From an uncultured Cellvibrionales bacterium (lineage in GTDB: Bacteria; Pseudomonadota; Gammaproteobacteria; Pseudomonadales; Porticoccaceae), in contig CAJXWQ010000002.1 of NCBI GenBank assembly GCA_913062605.1, forward strand, positions 130,761 to 194,760: 64,000 bases of DNA, read 5' to 3'. A program made the position numbers and the translations under genes. Numbering within the stretch: position 1 is the stretch's first letter; the number at the start of each line of letters is the position of its first letter. Positions 34,118 to 44,722 of the stretch are shown here, one piece after another. Below the pieces are notes generated by a model that was not told the DNA's origin, searched no databases, and was given only the letters and a program-made list of their open reading frames with translations.

Positions 34118-35935
34118 ATGGCCGATAATTCTACGACCGATACTGACACCAATACGGGCTCATCAGGCTTTATTCTTAAACTTGATAGTATGTTGGATAA
34201 CCTGCTAGACAAAATACCCAAACTGAATGATGAAACCGTAGAGAACATCGATTCACAACTACGCGCGAGTATTGGCAAACTCACCAATGGCATGTCACCC
34301 ATACAGTTGATCTTGGCTTACTCAGACTGGCTGGGACACTTAGCCATTGCTCCGGCCAGGCGCCTTCAACTGCTACAAAGCCTGGCAGAAAAAGTATTGC
34401 AATTATCCATCACCGCCGCAAAAACGGTGACGGAAAAAACCGATGAATCCCTGCCTCAAACATCATCTCTGTTCAAACATGAACTGTGGAAAAAACCACC
34501 GTTTAACATGCTGGCTCGTGGCCACTTGGCAACCATGGACTGGCTAAAAGAGCTGTCCACTGATATTCCCGGCATGGATCCTTCTAATACTGAATTAGTG
34601 GGTTTTATTAATGAGCAAATATTCCAAATACTATCCCCTTCCAACTTTCCACTGAGTAATCCTGAGGTTTTGAAAACCACTTGGGATGAAAAAGGAAAAA
34701 ATATTCTGAAAGGGATTAGTCACTTACAACGAGATATTCAAAAGTCACTACTCAAAAAAAACGAACCCGAAATGGGTGACTTTAAGGTAGGCGAAAATCT
34801 GGCGACCACACCCGGAAAAGTTATTTTTCAAAATGACTTAATTGAGCTCATCCAATACAGTCCGGCCACCAAGACTGTTATCAAGGAACCTGTATTAATC
34901 GTACCTGCCTGGATCATGAAGTATTACATTTTGGACCTTTCCCCCGAAAAATCGCTGGTGAAATATCTGGTCGATCAGGGGAAAACCGTGTTTATGATTT
35001 CCTGGAAAAACCCCGAGAAAGAAGACAAAGAACTCTGTCTGGACAACTACTTGAAATCGGGATTTCTCGCCGCACTGGATGCCGTCAAAGCCATTGCACC
35101 CAAAACAAAAATCAATGCGGTCGGTTACTGTATCGGTGGCACCCTTCTCTCCATTGGTGCAGCCACACTGGCCCGTCAAGATGACGACATTCTCAACAGT
35201 ATTACCCTACTTGCCGCTCAGGTAGACTTCACCGAACCCGGAGAGATTAAACGGTTTTTGGGCGCCAGCCAGATGGCGTTCCTTGATAGCCTGATGTGGA
35301 CCGATGGCTACCTCGAAGCCGCCAGTATGGGCGATGCCTTCAAGGCGCTGCGGGCCGAAGATATGATTCTCAACCCAGCAGTGGAGCGCTATTACCTTGG
35401 ACGGGAGTCCAAACCTAATGCATTAATGGCTTGGAATGCCGACGGCACGCGTATGCCGGCAAAGATGCATAGCCACTACCTTCAACAGCTATTCATGGAA
35501 AATCAGCTCGCCTCTTGCAAGTATGTGGTGGATGAAAAACCCATCGTATTACAAGATATCCGGGCACCCTTTTTCGTCATCGGCACCACCACTGACCATG
35601 TGGCGCCTTGGAAGTCCGTCTATAAAATCCACCACTTTGTTCGGTCAGAAGTGACTTTCCTACTGACGAATGGCGGACATAATGCAGGTATTGTCTGTGG
35701 CCCAGAGCACCCTAGGCGCCATTTTCAGCTGGCTACCCACGACCCCATGGGTAAATACATTGACCCGGATACCTGGGCGGAAACCACAGAAACCCAACAG
35801 GGTTCATGGTGGCCAGTGTGGAATGATTGGTTAGACGAACACAGTATTGGCGAAATATCCAAGCGGACCATGGGAGCCAGTAAAAAAGGCTATAAAGTGC
35901 TGCGTGATGCCCCAGGTGAGTATGTATTTGGTTGA
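34118..35935 (+). CDS. phaC: Class I poly(R)-hydroxyalkanoic acid synthase
   Basis: AVGYCIGGTLLS lipase-like box, SWKNPEKE, GGHNAGIV. Confidence 0.95.
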   Translation: MADNSTTDTDTNTGSSGFILKLDSMLDNLLDKIPKLNDETVENIDSQLRASIGKLTNGMSPIQLILAYSDWLGHLAIAPARRLQLLQSLAEKVLQLSITAAKTVTEKTDESLPQTSSLFKHELWKKPPFNMLARGHLATMDWLKELSTDIPGMDPSNTELVGFINEQIFQILSPSNFPLSNPEVLKTTWDEKGKNILKGISHLQRDIQKSLLKKNEPEMGDFKVGENLATTPGKVIFQNDLIELIQYSPATKTVIKEPVLIVPAWIMKYYILDLSPEKSLVKYLVDQGKTVFMISWKNPEKEDKELCLDNYLKSGFLAALDAVKAIAPKTKINAVGYCIGGTLLSIGAATLARQDDDILNSITLLAAQVDFTEPGEIKRFLGASQMAFLDSLMWTDGYLEAASMGDAFKALRAEDMILNPAVERYYLGRESKPNALMAWNADGTRMPAKMHSHYLQQLFMENQLASCKYVVDEKPIVLQDIRAPFFVIGTTTDHVAPWKSVYKIHHFVRSEVTFLLTNGGHNAGIVCGPEHPRRHFQLATHDPMGKYIDPDTWAETTETQQGSWWPVWNDWLDEHSIGEISKRTMGASKKGYKVLRDAPGEYVFG

Positions 35936-36034
35936 GCTAACCGTATTCTCAACTGAGTCATCGATAGCACTGGCAGTCATCAATTGCCCTGTTACAATCC
36001 GCCGCCTTTTTACAGTCCGGAATAACCAGCTCTC

Positions 36035-38077
36035 TTGAAAAACCTAAACCCGCAACAAAAAGCTGCTGTTAAATATATTGATGGGCCTCTACTGGTACTG
36101 GCCGGTGCTGGCAGCGGCAAAACCAGCGTGATTACCCAGAAAATTGCCTACCTGATCAACCAGTGCGGCATCAGTGCCCGACATATTGCTGCCGTCACAT
36201 TTACCAACAAAGCGGCCCGTGAAATGAAAGCGCGGTCGGGCAAGCTCATTAGTGGGCGTGAAGCCAGCGGCCTAACTGTATCCACCTTTCACAATTTAGG
36301 CCTCACTATTATCCGCCGAGAAAGTAAGCTCCTCGGTTTCAAACGCGGGTTTTCAATCTTCGATGCCGACGACGCAAAAAACCTGCTCAAGGAATTAATG
36401 CTAAGGGATTCCGATCTGGATGCAGATCATATCGACCTCGTACAACATCAGATTTCTCGCTGGAAGAACAATTTGCTCTCCCCCGCCCAAGCATTGTCTC
36501 AGGCAGAGAACGGTGATGAACAGGCCTTCGCCATCGTCTACGAACGTTATAGTCAGGCACTGCGTGCCTACAATGCCGTTGATTTTGACGATCTGATTCT
36601 AATCCCGGCCTGTCTGTTCCGGGATCACCCGGATGTTCTGGACAAATGGCAGAACCGGATTCGCTATCTATTGGTGGATGAATACCAGGATACCAACCAT
36701 GCCCAGTATCAACTGGTGAAGTTACTGGTAGGTTCTCGCCGTGCCCTGACCGTTGTAGGGGATGACGATCAGTCTATCTATGCCTGGCGTGGTGCCCGGC
36801 CAGAAAATCTGGCGCAATTGAACGAGGACTTCCCCGGGCTAAACGTGATCAAACTGGAGCAAAATTATCGCTCCACAGGCCATATTCTAAAAGCCGCCAA
36901 CCAGCTGATAGACAACAATCCCCATGTATTTAGCAAGTCCCTGTGGTGTGAAATGGGACCAGGTGATCCGCTGCGGTTAATCCGTACCGCTAATGAAGAA
37001 GTGGAAACCGAAAGAGTCGTCAACGAAATTCTTGATATGAGGCTGAGAAAACACTGTCACTTCAGAGATTTCGCTGTGCTCTATCGCAGTAACCACCAAG
37101 CCAAGCTGCTGGAGATGAAACTACAAACACAAGGCGTACCCTATCACCTCAGCGGTGGAACCTCGTTTTACGCCCGCACCGAAATCAAGGACATTATGGC
37201 CTACCTGCGACTGGTGGTGAATTCAGACGATGACAATGCCTTTCTCAGAATCATCAATACACCCCGGCGCCAGATTGGAACCACCACGCTGGAGAAGCTC
37301 GGCCACTACGCCAATGAGCGACATATCTCCATGATGGACGCCATTGATGAGATTGGACTGCAATCTCAAATCCCCGCTCAAAACTTGGAACGACTACAGC
37401 GATTCAAGCTGTGGCTTCAAAATGTGGAACGAAACTGCATCAATGGCAATGCAGTGGAGGCCATTCGTGAAATGGTGGACGACATCGATTACGAAGGCTG
37501 GCTACACCAAAATGCCAGCAGTGGTTCCGTGGCCGAAAAGCGCATAGGTAACGTCAATTTCCTGCTTGATCAGATCAAAAAATTACTGGAAAAAGACGAC
37601 ATGGCGGTGGCGGGCGAAGATGACGCTAATGGCGAGCAGGATGAAAGCCAGATGGAAGATGCCATCGCCAAACTGATATTGCGGGACTTGCTGGATCGAC
37701 AGGAGGAGGAATCTGCCGATGACAAAGTTCAGTTGATGACACTCCACGCAGCTAAGGGGCTGGAATTCCCCCACGTCTTTCTGATTGGCGTGGAAGAAGG
37801 CATCCTTCCTCACCGTAACAGCATCGATGAAGGCAATATCGAAGAGGAGCGACGGCTTGCTTATGTGGGTATTACCCGGGCTAGGCAAAGTCTCACCATG
37901 ACAATGGCCAGTAAACGCAAACAGTTCGGAGAAATTATCAATACCACCCCCAGCCGCTTTCTGGATGAGTTACCTCAGGATGACCTGGAGAGGGAAGGGT
38001 TTGGCGACAGCAGCCCCGAAGTCGCCAAAGAAAAAGGTCAGCAATCCCTAGATGCCCTTAAAGGGTTGTTTGCCTGA
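36035..38077 (+). CDS. rep: ATP-dependent DNA helicase Rep
   Basis: NPQQKAAVKYIDGPLLVLAGAGSGKTSVITQKIAYL; UvrD/Rep motifs; TTG start. Confidence 0.95.
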   Translation: MKNLNPQQKAAVKYIDGPLLVLAGAGSGKTSVITQKIAYLINQCGISARHIAAVTFTNKAAREMKARSGKLISGREASGLTVSTFHNLGLTIIRRESKLLGFKRGFSIFDADDAKNLLKELMLRDSDLDADHIDLVQHQISRWKNNLLSPAQALSQAENGDEQAFAIVYERYSQALRAYNAVDFDDLILIPACLFRDHPDVLDKWQNRIRYLLVDEYQDTNHAQYQLVKLLVGSRRALTVVGDDDQSIYAWRGARPENLAQLNEDFPGLNVIKLEQNYRSTGHILKAANQLIDNNPHVFSKSLWCEMGPGDPLRLIRTANEEVETERVVNEILDMRLRKHCHFRDFAVLYRSNHQAKLLEMKLQTQGVPYHLSGGTSFYARTEIKDIMAYLRLVVNSDDDNAFLRIINTPRRQIGTTTLEKLGHYANERHISMMDAIDEIGLQSQIPAQNLERLQRFKLWLQNVERNCINGNAVEAIREMVDDIDYEGWLHQNASSGSVAEKRIGNVNFLLDQIKKLLEKDDMAVAGEDDANGEQDESQMEDAIAKLILRDLLDRQEEESADDKVQLMTLHAAKGLEFPHVFLIGVEEGILPHRNSIDEGNIEEERRLAYVGITRARQSLTMTMASKRKQFGEIINTTPSRFLDELPQDDLEREGFGDSSPEVAKEKGQQSLDALKGLFA

Positions 38078-38117
38078 CCAGTATGAACTGGCTAATTATT
38101 GGGTATCCCCAATAACC

Positions 38118-38825
38118 TTACAAACAGTTAAACGGCAATCGCTGATTAATCACAATTTCTTCGGGCGTCAATTGACAACCGTAGGCCAATACTTCGACAC
38201 CTGTAGCCATGGCTTCCCGCAATGTTAAACCATAGGTGGGATCAATATCGTCGGCAGGACCAATGGATTTTGCTCCGGTGTGCTGCACACAAAATACCAA
38301 CACAGCACGATGCCCCTGCTGAACCATACTAATCAACTCACGAAGGTGCTTTGTACCCCGAGTCGTTACCGCGTCAGGAAACAGAACACGGCCACCTCCT
38401 GCCCCCAGCGTCGTATTCTTGACCTCAACGTAGCATTGCTGATCACCAGCACTTAACAACAGATCAATACGGCTATTTTCGTCACCATATTTCACTTCCG
38501 GGCGAATACTCTCATAACCCTGTAGTTCAACAATTGTGCCGTTTTCAATGGCTTCTCGTACTAATTTATTGGGGCGCTGGGTATTCACTCCCGCTAAAAA
38601 ACCATCCGGGGTAGTGGTTATCTCAAGGGTGCCAGGTAACTTGCGTTTCGGGTCGTTAGAGCGTGAAAACCAACAGGGCGTTTCTGGTACCCAACAATTT
38701 TTCATTGAACCGGTATTAGGACAGTGAATGGTGAATTCTTCGCCGTTGTCGAGTCGTATATCAGCCAGGAATCGTTTATAACGATTCAACAGCAGGGCTT
38801 TTTCAAAGGGAGGATTAATCTTCAT
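38118..38825 (-). CDS. sfsA: DNA/RNA nuclease SfsA
   Basis: RYKRFLADIRLDNGEEFTIHCPNTGSM...YVEVKNTTL...FPDAVTTRGTKHLREL. Confidence 0.95.
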   Translation of the reverse strand: MKINPPFEKALLLNRYKRFLADIRLDNGEEFTIHCPNTGSMKNCWVPETPCWFSRSNDPKRKLPGTLEITTTPDGFLAGVNTQRPNKLVREAIENGTIVELQGYESIRPEVKYGDENSRIDLLLSAGDQQCYVEVKNTTLGAGGGRVLFPDAVTTRGTKHLRELISMVQQGHRAVLVFCVQHTGAKSIGPADDIDPTYGLTLREAMATGVEVLAYGCQLTPEEIVINQRLPFNCL

Positions 38826-38896
38826 TTGAGGGTCTTATTTTTAAGAGCTTTATTTTAAAAAACCATGTTTTGACCGACCATATTTTAAATGCTTGG

Positions 38897-40063
38897 TTAA
38901 GCCGGTTGCACGAGAGCGTGCCTCATCCGTTCAACACCCAATTTAAGGCGATCCAGTGGCTCGGTGTAGGCAAACCTGACGTGATGACTGGATCGGTGAT
39001 GACCAAAATCTGTCCCCGGCGTACAGGCCACGCCATGCTCACGAAGTAATTGCCAGCAAAACGCTTCGCAATCGTCGGTAAATGCCTGCACATCGGCATA
39101 CACATAAAACGCCCCCTCTGGGACATGGCTGATACCAAACCCCAGCTCTCGCAGTGCTGGCACCAAAAAATCACGGCGTTTTTTGAATTCTTCACGACGA
39201 TTTTCAAGGATACTAATGGTTTCCGGGGCAAATGCTGATAGTGCTGCATATTGAGCAACAGTGGGGCTCGAGATATAGAAATTCTGAATCATCACGTTAA
39301 TGGTCTCAGCCAAGCCATCTGGTACCACCATCCACCCCAATCGCCAGCCGGTCATACCAAAGTATTTTGAAAAACTATTGACCACAAAGGCCTTATCGGT
39401 GATCTCCAGGATGGATGCTACCGGTTCATCACCATAAGTCAGGCCGTGATAGATTTCATCTACCACAAGACTTCCACCACGATCTGACACTTCCTGGTAC
39501 AGCGCACCCAGGTTTTCACGGCTAATAATTTCACCGGTAGGATTGCTGGGTGACGCCACCATCACCCCAACGGTATTTTCACGCCAGTGGGCAGCCACTA
39601 ATTCTGCCGTTAGTTGATAGTTGCCCTCAGGATCAACAGGTACAAACTGTGGTTCAGCGTCTAGGCGACGCACAAAGTTTGGGTTACAAGGGTAACCGGG
39701 GTCGGACATCAAAAAGCCATCACCGGGGTTCAGCAACAAATCACAAATCATACCCAGTGCAGCACTGCTCCCCGTTGTCACGATAATTCGCTGTGGATCA
39801 ATGGCCAGATCGTAACTATGTTTGTAATAGTCAGCGATGGCCTGTCGCAACTCGGGAATACCACAAGGAGGAGTATAGGAAGTCTTGCCTTCAGCGAGAG
39901 CCTTTATCGCCGACTCAACAATAGGTTCTGCAGTAACGAACCCCGGCTCCCCAATGGCCATACGTACGACATCCTGCCCTTGAGCCTGTAGCTCAACAGC
40001 GGCCTGAAGAAAATCTACCACTTTAAATGGTGTGAAATTGCGAGTTCTATCAGCTAACCGCAC
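38897..40063 (-). CDS. PLP-dependent class I/II aminotransferase
   Basis: VVNSFSKYFGMTGWRLGW PLP-lysine motif; SPSNPTGEI. Confidence 0.92.
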   Translation of the reverse strand: MRLADRTRNFTPFKVVDFLQAAVELQAQGQDVVRMAIGEPGFVTAEPIVESAIKALAEGKTSYTPPCGIPELRQAIADYYKHSYDLAIDPQRIIVTTGSSAALGMICDLLLNPGDGFLMSDPGYPCNPNFVRRLDAEPQFVPVDPEGNYQLTAELVAAHWRENTVGVMVASPSNPTGEIISRENLGALYQEVSDRGGSLVVDEIYHGLTYGDEPVASILEITDKAFVVNSFSKYFGMTGWRLGWMVVPDGLAETINVMIQNFYISSPTVAQYAALSAFAPETISILENRREEFKKRRDFLVPALRELGFGISHVPEGAFYVYADVQAFTDDCEAFCWQLLREHGVACTPGTDFGHHRSSHHVRFAYTEPLDRLKLGVERMRHALVQPA

Positions 40064-40343
40064 GTTGCCTTACTCCTGTAGTGGCTTGAATAGATGACTT
40101 GAATTTAACCAATAAGTGCTAAGCATTATGGCGCTATTGACCCTGTGATCAAATAGCTCATTCCCACAAGGTTACTGAACGGCATGCTGGCATCCACGTA
40201 AATTCATGCCCAATAGAGGCCTGAAAAATCACATAAAGAGGCCAATTGAGCAAATAACAAGAAAAATGGCATTTTTTTACTTGATAAATTTCTCCGCTGG
40301 CACTATAAACGCGGGTCTCGTAAATCACCGCGCGCTGGAACAC

Positions 40344-40790
40344 ATGCCAAAGAAAGCAGAAACCGCTATTGTTGCCTCACCCCATGGCTTCACTCCCTAC
40401 ACCGAAAAGAAAGGTGAGGAGTACATGAATGAGGCACAACAAGAACACTTCAAAAATATGCTGCTGTCCTGGAAACAGGAACTAATGGAAGAAGTGGATC
40501 GCACCGTATCCCACATGAAGGACGAAGCATCCAACTTTCCTGACCCCGCAGACCGAGCCACACAAGAAGAAGAATTCAGTCTTGAGCTTCGTACCCGTGA
40601 CCGTGAACGTAAGCTGATTAAGAAAATTGACAGCACTATGGAACGCATCGAAAACGATGACTACGGTTTCTGCGATCAGTGTGGTGTAGACATCGGTGTT
40701 CGTCGACTTGAAGCCCGCCCTACAGCCAGCCTTTGCGTTGACTGTAAGACCCTCGATGAAATCAAAGAAAAGCAGCTTACTGGCAGCTAA
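40344..40790 (+). CDS. dksA: RNA polymerase-binding transcription factor DksA
   Basis: DPADRATQEEEFSLELRTRDRERKLIKKID...CDQCGVDIGVRRLEARPTASLCVDCKT. Confidence 0.97.
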   Translation: MPKKAETAIVASPHGFTPYTEKKGEEYMNEAQQEHFKNMLLSWKQELMEEVDRTVSHMKDEASNFPDPADRATQEEEFSLELRTRDRERKLIKKIDSTMERIENDDYGFCDQCGVDIGVRRLEARPTASLCVDCKTLDEIKEKQLTGS

Positions 40791-40889
40791 TTCACTGATG
40801 TCTGACCTGTCGGCGACTGGCTTACCAGCGACCGACCTATCAATGATTAATTATTCATGGGAGCAGCATCAGCCGCTCCCAACATTACC

Positions 40890-41786
40890 ATGACAGCTCC
40901 CACGCCCAAATGCCCTTACATCGGGCGCTTTGCTCCCTCCCCTTCCGGCCCTCTACATTTTGGTTCCTTGGTCAGCGCTGTAGCCAGCTATCTGGATGCA
41001 AAAGCACACAATGGCACATGGCTGGTGCGCATGGACGATATCGACCCTCCACGGGAAATACCAGGAGCTGCTGATCTCATACTGCAACAGCTTCAGCAAC
41101 ATAGTCTGAACTGGGACGGTGAGGTTCTGTATCAAAGTAAACGCAGCGAAGCCTATCTTGCCACCCTTGAAAAGCTACAACATAAGGGTCTCGTCTACCC
41201 CTGCCAATGCAGCCGGCAACAACTAAAGAAACAGGGCGGTGTTCACCCTAGTCGCTGCCAATTAAAAGACCCCTCAGCCCCTGCAGCCCTTCGATTAGCA
41301 GCACCTGTTCAGAGCCAGATTGAATTCGAGGATATCTTTCAGGGTCAGCAGAGGCAGAATATCAAGCATGAGGTCGGCGATGTCGTATTGCATCGTAAAG
41401 ATGGTCTTTTTGCCTACCAATTAGCCGTAGTCGTTGATGATGCCTTTCAACAAATCAGCCATATTATCCGCGGCAGTGACTTATTGAGCTCCACTCCCAG
41501 GCAAATCTGTCTTCAGCAACTACTGGGGCTCCCCACACCCCGATACGGGCATATACCCGTAGTAATCAACCCGGATGGCCAGAAACTCAGCAAGCAGAAC
41601 CTAACCCCTTCGATTGACGCCAAAACAGCCTCAGCGAACCTAGTCTCTGCCCTGCGCTGGCTTGACCTGCCGTTACCCAAAGCACTCTACCCTGCAAGTA
41701 GTCGTGAATTATTGAATTGGGGTGTAGAGCACTGGCAACGTAAGCTGGTACCCCCAGTAATGAAGAAGGTGACATTCAACCGATAA
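40890..41786 (+). CDS. gluQ: Glutamyl-Q tRNA(Asp) synthetase
   Basis: YIGRFAPSPSGPLHFGSLVSAVASYLDAK; CQCSRQQL; downstream of dksA. Confidence 0.95.
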   Translation: MTAPTPKCPYIGRFAPSPSGPLHFGSLVSAVASYLDAKAHNGTWLVRMDDIDPPREIPGAADLILQQLQQHSLNWDGEVLYQSKRSEAYLATLEKLQHKGLVYPCQCSRQQLKKQGGVHPSRCQLKDPSAPAALRLAAPVQSQIEFEDIFQGQQRQNIKHEVGDVVLHRKDGLFAYQLAVVVDDAFQQISHIIRGSDLLSSTPRQICLQQLLGLPTPRYGHIPVVINPDGQKLSKQNLTPSIDAKTASANLVSALRWLDLPLPKALYPASSRELLNWGVEHWQRKLVPPVMKKVTFNR

Positions 41787-41910
41787 CTTAGGTAACGTTA
41801 TTTGTAGGTAGCGTCATTTTAAGTCAAGCCATAAGAAATATAGGGTGAGATATATAGCCTTATATTTTATATGGATTTTAGTTTTGACATACCTCTTACT
41901 CTATGTAAAA

Positions 41911-41922
41911 GTTGGCGCCAAC
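41911..41922. promoter_or_regulatory. Perfect 12-bp palindrome, operator-like
   Basis: GTTGGCGCCAAC next to a possible -10 element (TATGTA, 41902-41907). Confidence 0.4.
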
Positions 41923-42052
41923 AACGAAAACTAATAAAAATAAATAATAATAATAACGTTGGATGAATTGCTAGACTGGTTGATAAGGGGAAACAAGCCT
42001 CACGACTCGATAGCATATGGGATACGGAGGAAGCCTACGGGCTTCCTTTTTT
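41914..42052 (+). ncRNA. Candidate small RNA upstream of pcnB (CrcZ-like position and A-rich motif)
   Basis: No ORF; A-rich AACAACGAAAACTAATAAAAATAAATAATAATAATAACG tract; ends in a strong intrinsic terminator; start coordinate is a guess. Confidence 0.5.
42029..42052 (+). terminator. Intrinsic terminator with UACG tetraloop
   Basis: GGAAGCC-TACG-GGCTTCC-TTTTTT. Confidence 0.9.
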
Positions 42053-42186
42053 AATGCCTATTTGTTGTGGCACTCTGTCCCCCTAATACGCCCTACTAAC
42101 CACCTAAACCCAACCTACAAGTGCCAAAAGTCTTTTCAACTCCGCTGTGCTAGAATCGCCCCTTTCCCGGCACTTGCAGCATCGAC

Positions 42187-43539
42187 ATGCTAAAAAAACT
42201 CTCTAAAATTTTCAAGAGAAACAGCCCCCCCGCAACCAACGAACCTCATATTATTAGCGCCGGGCAGCATCCGCTTTCTCCCAAGCAAATAAGTGCTGGC
42301 GCTAGAAAAGTGGTTGAGCAACTCAGCAGTGATGGCTATGAAGCCTTTTTGGTTGGGGGCTGTGTTCGCGACCTCATGCTAGGGCTGACGCCTAAAGATT
42401 TTGATGTGGCAACCGACGCCACACCAGAACAAGTCAACCAACTCTTCAGACGTTCGCGCATTATTGGCCGTCGCTTCCAAATCGTCCATGTGCGAATGGG
42501 GCCGGAAATTATTGAAGTCACCACCTTTCGCGCTCATCACACTGATAAGAAAAGTAGCCGTAATGACTCGCGCCGCTCGTCCAAGGGACTTCTATTACGC
42601 GACAATATTTTTGGTTCAATCAACGAAGATGCCAGTCGCCGCGACTTCACCATGAACGCGCTCTATTATCACCCACAAGACAACAGTATCTACGACTATG
42701 CCGATGGCTTGCCTGATATTGAACAGCAGCTCATACACATTATTGGCATCCCAGCTGACCGCTATCGGGAAGACCCCGTAAGGATGCTGCGTGCTGTACG
42801 CTTTGCTGCCAAGCTGGGCTTTCAAATTGAAAACAACACGGCGGCGGCCATTATCAAAGTTCACCAATTACTGGCTGATATTCCCCCGGCACGCCTGTTT
42901 GATGAGGTTCTCAAACTGCTAATGCACGGCCATGCATTAGCCACATTTCATTTACTCCGCCAATACCAACTCTTTGGCATCCTGTTTCCGGCTACGGAAG
43001 CAGCACTGGCTGATGACCCAGGCTACTACCTGACATTTATCGAGCAGGCGCTCACCAACACAGATAAACGCATTCGTGGTGATCAGAGGGTAACCCCCGC
43101 ATTTCTGTTTGCAGCCTTGCTCTGGCCTGCACTGAAAGAACAAGAGAAAGTGTTTAGTCAGGGCGACGTCTCACCTATATACGCCCTGCATCAAGCCGCT
43201 GGAGAGGTCACCACCAGACAGTGCCAACGAGTAGCTATTCCACGTCGTTTCACCCTCCCCATGCGAGAGATTTGGGAACTCCAACTGCGCTTACCACGCA
43301 GGGCAGGTAGCCAGGCTTTCCGGTTGATGGAGAACAAACGCTTCCGTGCTGGCTATGACTTCCTGTTATTGCGTGAGGAAACTGGAGAAATCGAATCTGG
43401 CCTGGGTGATTGGTGGACCCGCTTCCAGGATGCAGATGAACACAAACGTCAGACGATGGTCGACGCTGTGCAGCAACCTAAAAACAAGCGCCGTCGTCGA
43501 CGCCGGAAGCCACCACCCAAAAACCCTGTTCATGACTGA
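42187..43539 (+). CDS. pcnB: Poly(A) polymerase I
   Basis: EAFLVGGCVRDLMLGLTPKDFDVATDATPEQV; basic C-terminal tail NKRRRRRRKPPPK. Confidence 0.96.
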   Translation: MLKKLSKIFKRNSPPATNEPHIISAGQHPLSPKQISAGARKVVEQLSSDGYEAFLVGGCVRDLMLGLTPKDFDVATDATPEQVNQLFRRSRIIGRRFQIVHVRMGPEIIEVTTFRAHHTDKKSSRNDSRRSSKGLLLRDNIFGSINEDASRRDFTMNALYYHPQDNSIYDYADGLPDIEQQLIHIIGIPADRYREDPVRMLRAVRFAAKLGFQIENNTAAAIIKVHQLLADIPPARLFDEVLKLLMHGHALATFHLLRQYQLFGILFPATEAALADDPGYYLTFIEQALTNTDKRIRGDQRVTPAFLFAALLWPALKEQEKVFSQGDVSPIYALHQAAGEVTTRQCQRVAIPRRFTLPMREIWELQLRLPRRAGSQAFRLMENKRFRAGYDFLLLREETGEIESGLGDWWTRFQDADEHKRQTMVDAVQQPKNKRRRRRRKPPPKNPVHD

Positions 43540-44041
43540 AACTGCCTACATCGCGCTGGGCAGCAACCTCAACAACCCACAGCAGCAGGTACTGCAAGCT
43601 ATCACTGAACTTGATGCACTGCCAGATACCCATATTATCGCTGTATCACCCTGGTATCGCAGCTCCCCGATGGGGCCATCGGCTCAGCCTGATTACATCA
43701 ATGGTGTTGCCGAACTGAAAACTGACTTAAGCCCGCTTCCCTTGTTGCAAGCATTGCAAGGCATCGAAGATGCCCATCAGCGCGTCAGGCAGGAACACTG
43801 GGGAGCCAGAACCCTTGATCTGGATATACTGCTCTATGGTGACCAAGTCATCGATCATCCCAAGTTACAGGTACCCCATCCGGGCATGTCCACACGTAAT
43901 TTTGTGTTATACCCGTTGGCCGATATTGCGGCGCAACTGGTGTTACCCAACAAAACCTCCTTGGCAGAGCTCTTGGAAAGTTGCCCCTCAGAAGGTATCG
44001 TTCGCCTCTCACTAGGAGGTATCTGTGGAACAACTGGCTAG
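43532..44041 (+). CDS. folK: HPPK (6-hydroxymethyl-7,8-dihydropterin pyrophosphokinase)
   Basis: AYIALGSNLNNPQQQV...RQEHWGARTLDLDILLYGD. Confidence 0.96.
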   Translation: MTETAYIALGSNLNNPQQQVLQAITELDALPDTHIIAVSPWYRSSPMGPSAQPDYINGVAELKTDLSPLPLLQALQGIEDAHQRVRQEHWGARTLDLDILLYGDQVIDHPKLQVPHPGMSTRNFVLYPLADIAAQLVLPNKTSLAELLESCPSEGIVRLSLGGICGTTG

Positions 44042-44708
44042 CGATCTGACTGTCGCTCTTCAAAGCGAGACATTCCCTCGCTTTATTGCCGTGGAGGGCC
44101 CTATTGGCGTAGGGAAGACCACACTGGCAAAGCGATTGGCAGCCAACTTTAACTATGAAACATTTCTGGAACAGGCGGATAAAAACCCTTTCCTGGAACG
44201 CTTTTATCAAGACCGTCGGGCCGGGGCACTGCCAGCTCAATTATATTTTTTGTTTCAACGTACCCGGCAAATTCAGGAAATTCGTCAAGGCGATATATTT
44301 CAGCAAGTTCGGGTCTCTGACTTTATGATTGAAAAGGATCAGGTTTTCGCTCAGGTAACGCTGGATGATGAAGAACTGAAACTCTATCAAATGGTCTATC
44401 AACAACTAACCATTGATGCCCCAAAACCTGATCTGGTGATCTACCTGCAAGCCTCCACTGAAGTATTGCTAGACCGTGTCCAGCGTCGGGGTATTCAGGC
44501 AGAGAAATCCATAGATGCCGATTACCTCAACCAACTCAATGAAGCCTATACTCGGTTTTTTTACTATTACGATGAAGCACCACTGTTGATTGTTAATTCC
44601 ACAGATATTGACCTGATCAACAGCAAACAGGATTACCAAAATCTGGTTGAATATATGCTCAACATTAAGTCGGGGCGTCACTACTACAACCCCCGCCCCC
44701 ACCTCTGA
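44025..44708 (+). CDS. Deoxynucleoside kinase family protein
   Basis: FIAVEGPIGVGKTTLAKRLA P-loop; DLVIYLQASTEVLLDRVQRRG; GTG start. Confidence 0.88.
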   Translation: MEQLASDLTVALQSETFPRFIAVEGPIGVGKTTLAKRLAANFNYETFLEQADKNPFLERFYQDRRAGALPAQLYFLFQRTRQIQEIRQGDIFQQVRVSDFMIEKDQVFAQVTLDDEELKLYQMVYQQLTIDAPKPDLVIYLQASTEVLLDRVQRRGIQAEKSIDADYLNQLNEAYTRFFYYYDEAPLLIVNSTDIDLINSKQDYQNLVEYMLNIKSGRHYYNPRPHL

Positions 44709-44722
44709 CAGGAATGCGGCTT

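Noticed and set aside
41935-41960. AAT-repeat run as a microsatellite
   Set aside because: Short and imperfect; better explained as part of the A-rich candidate sRNA.
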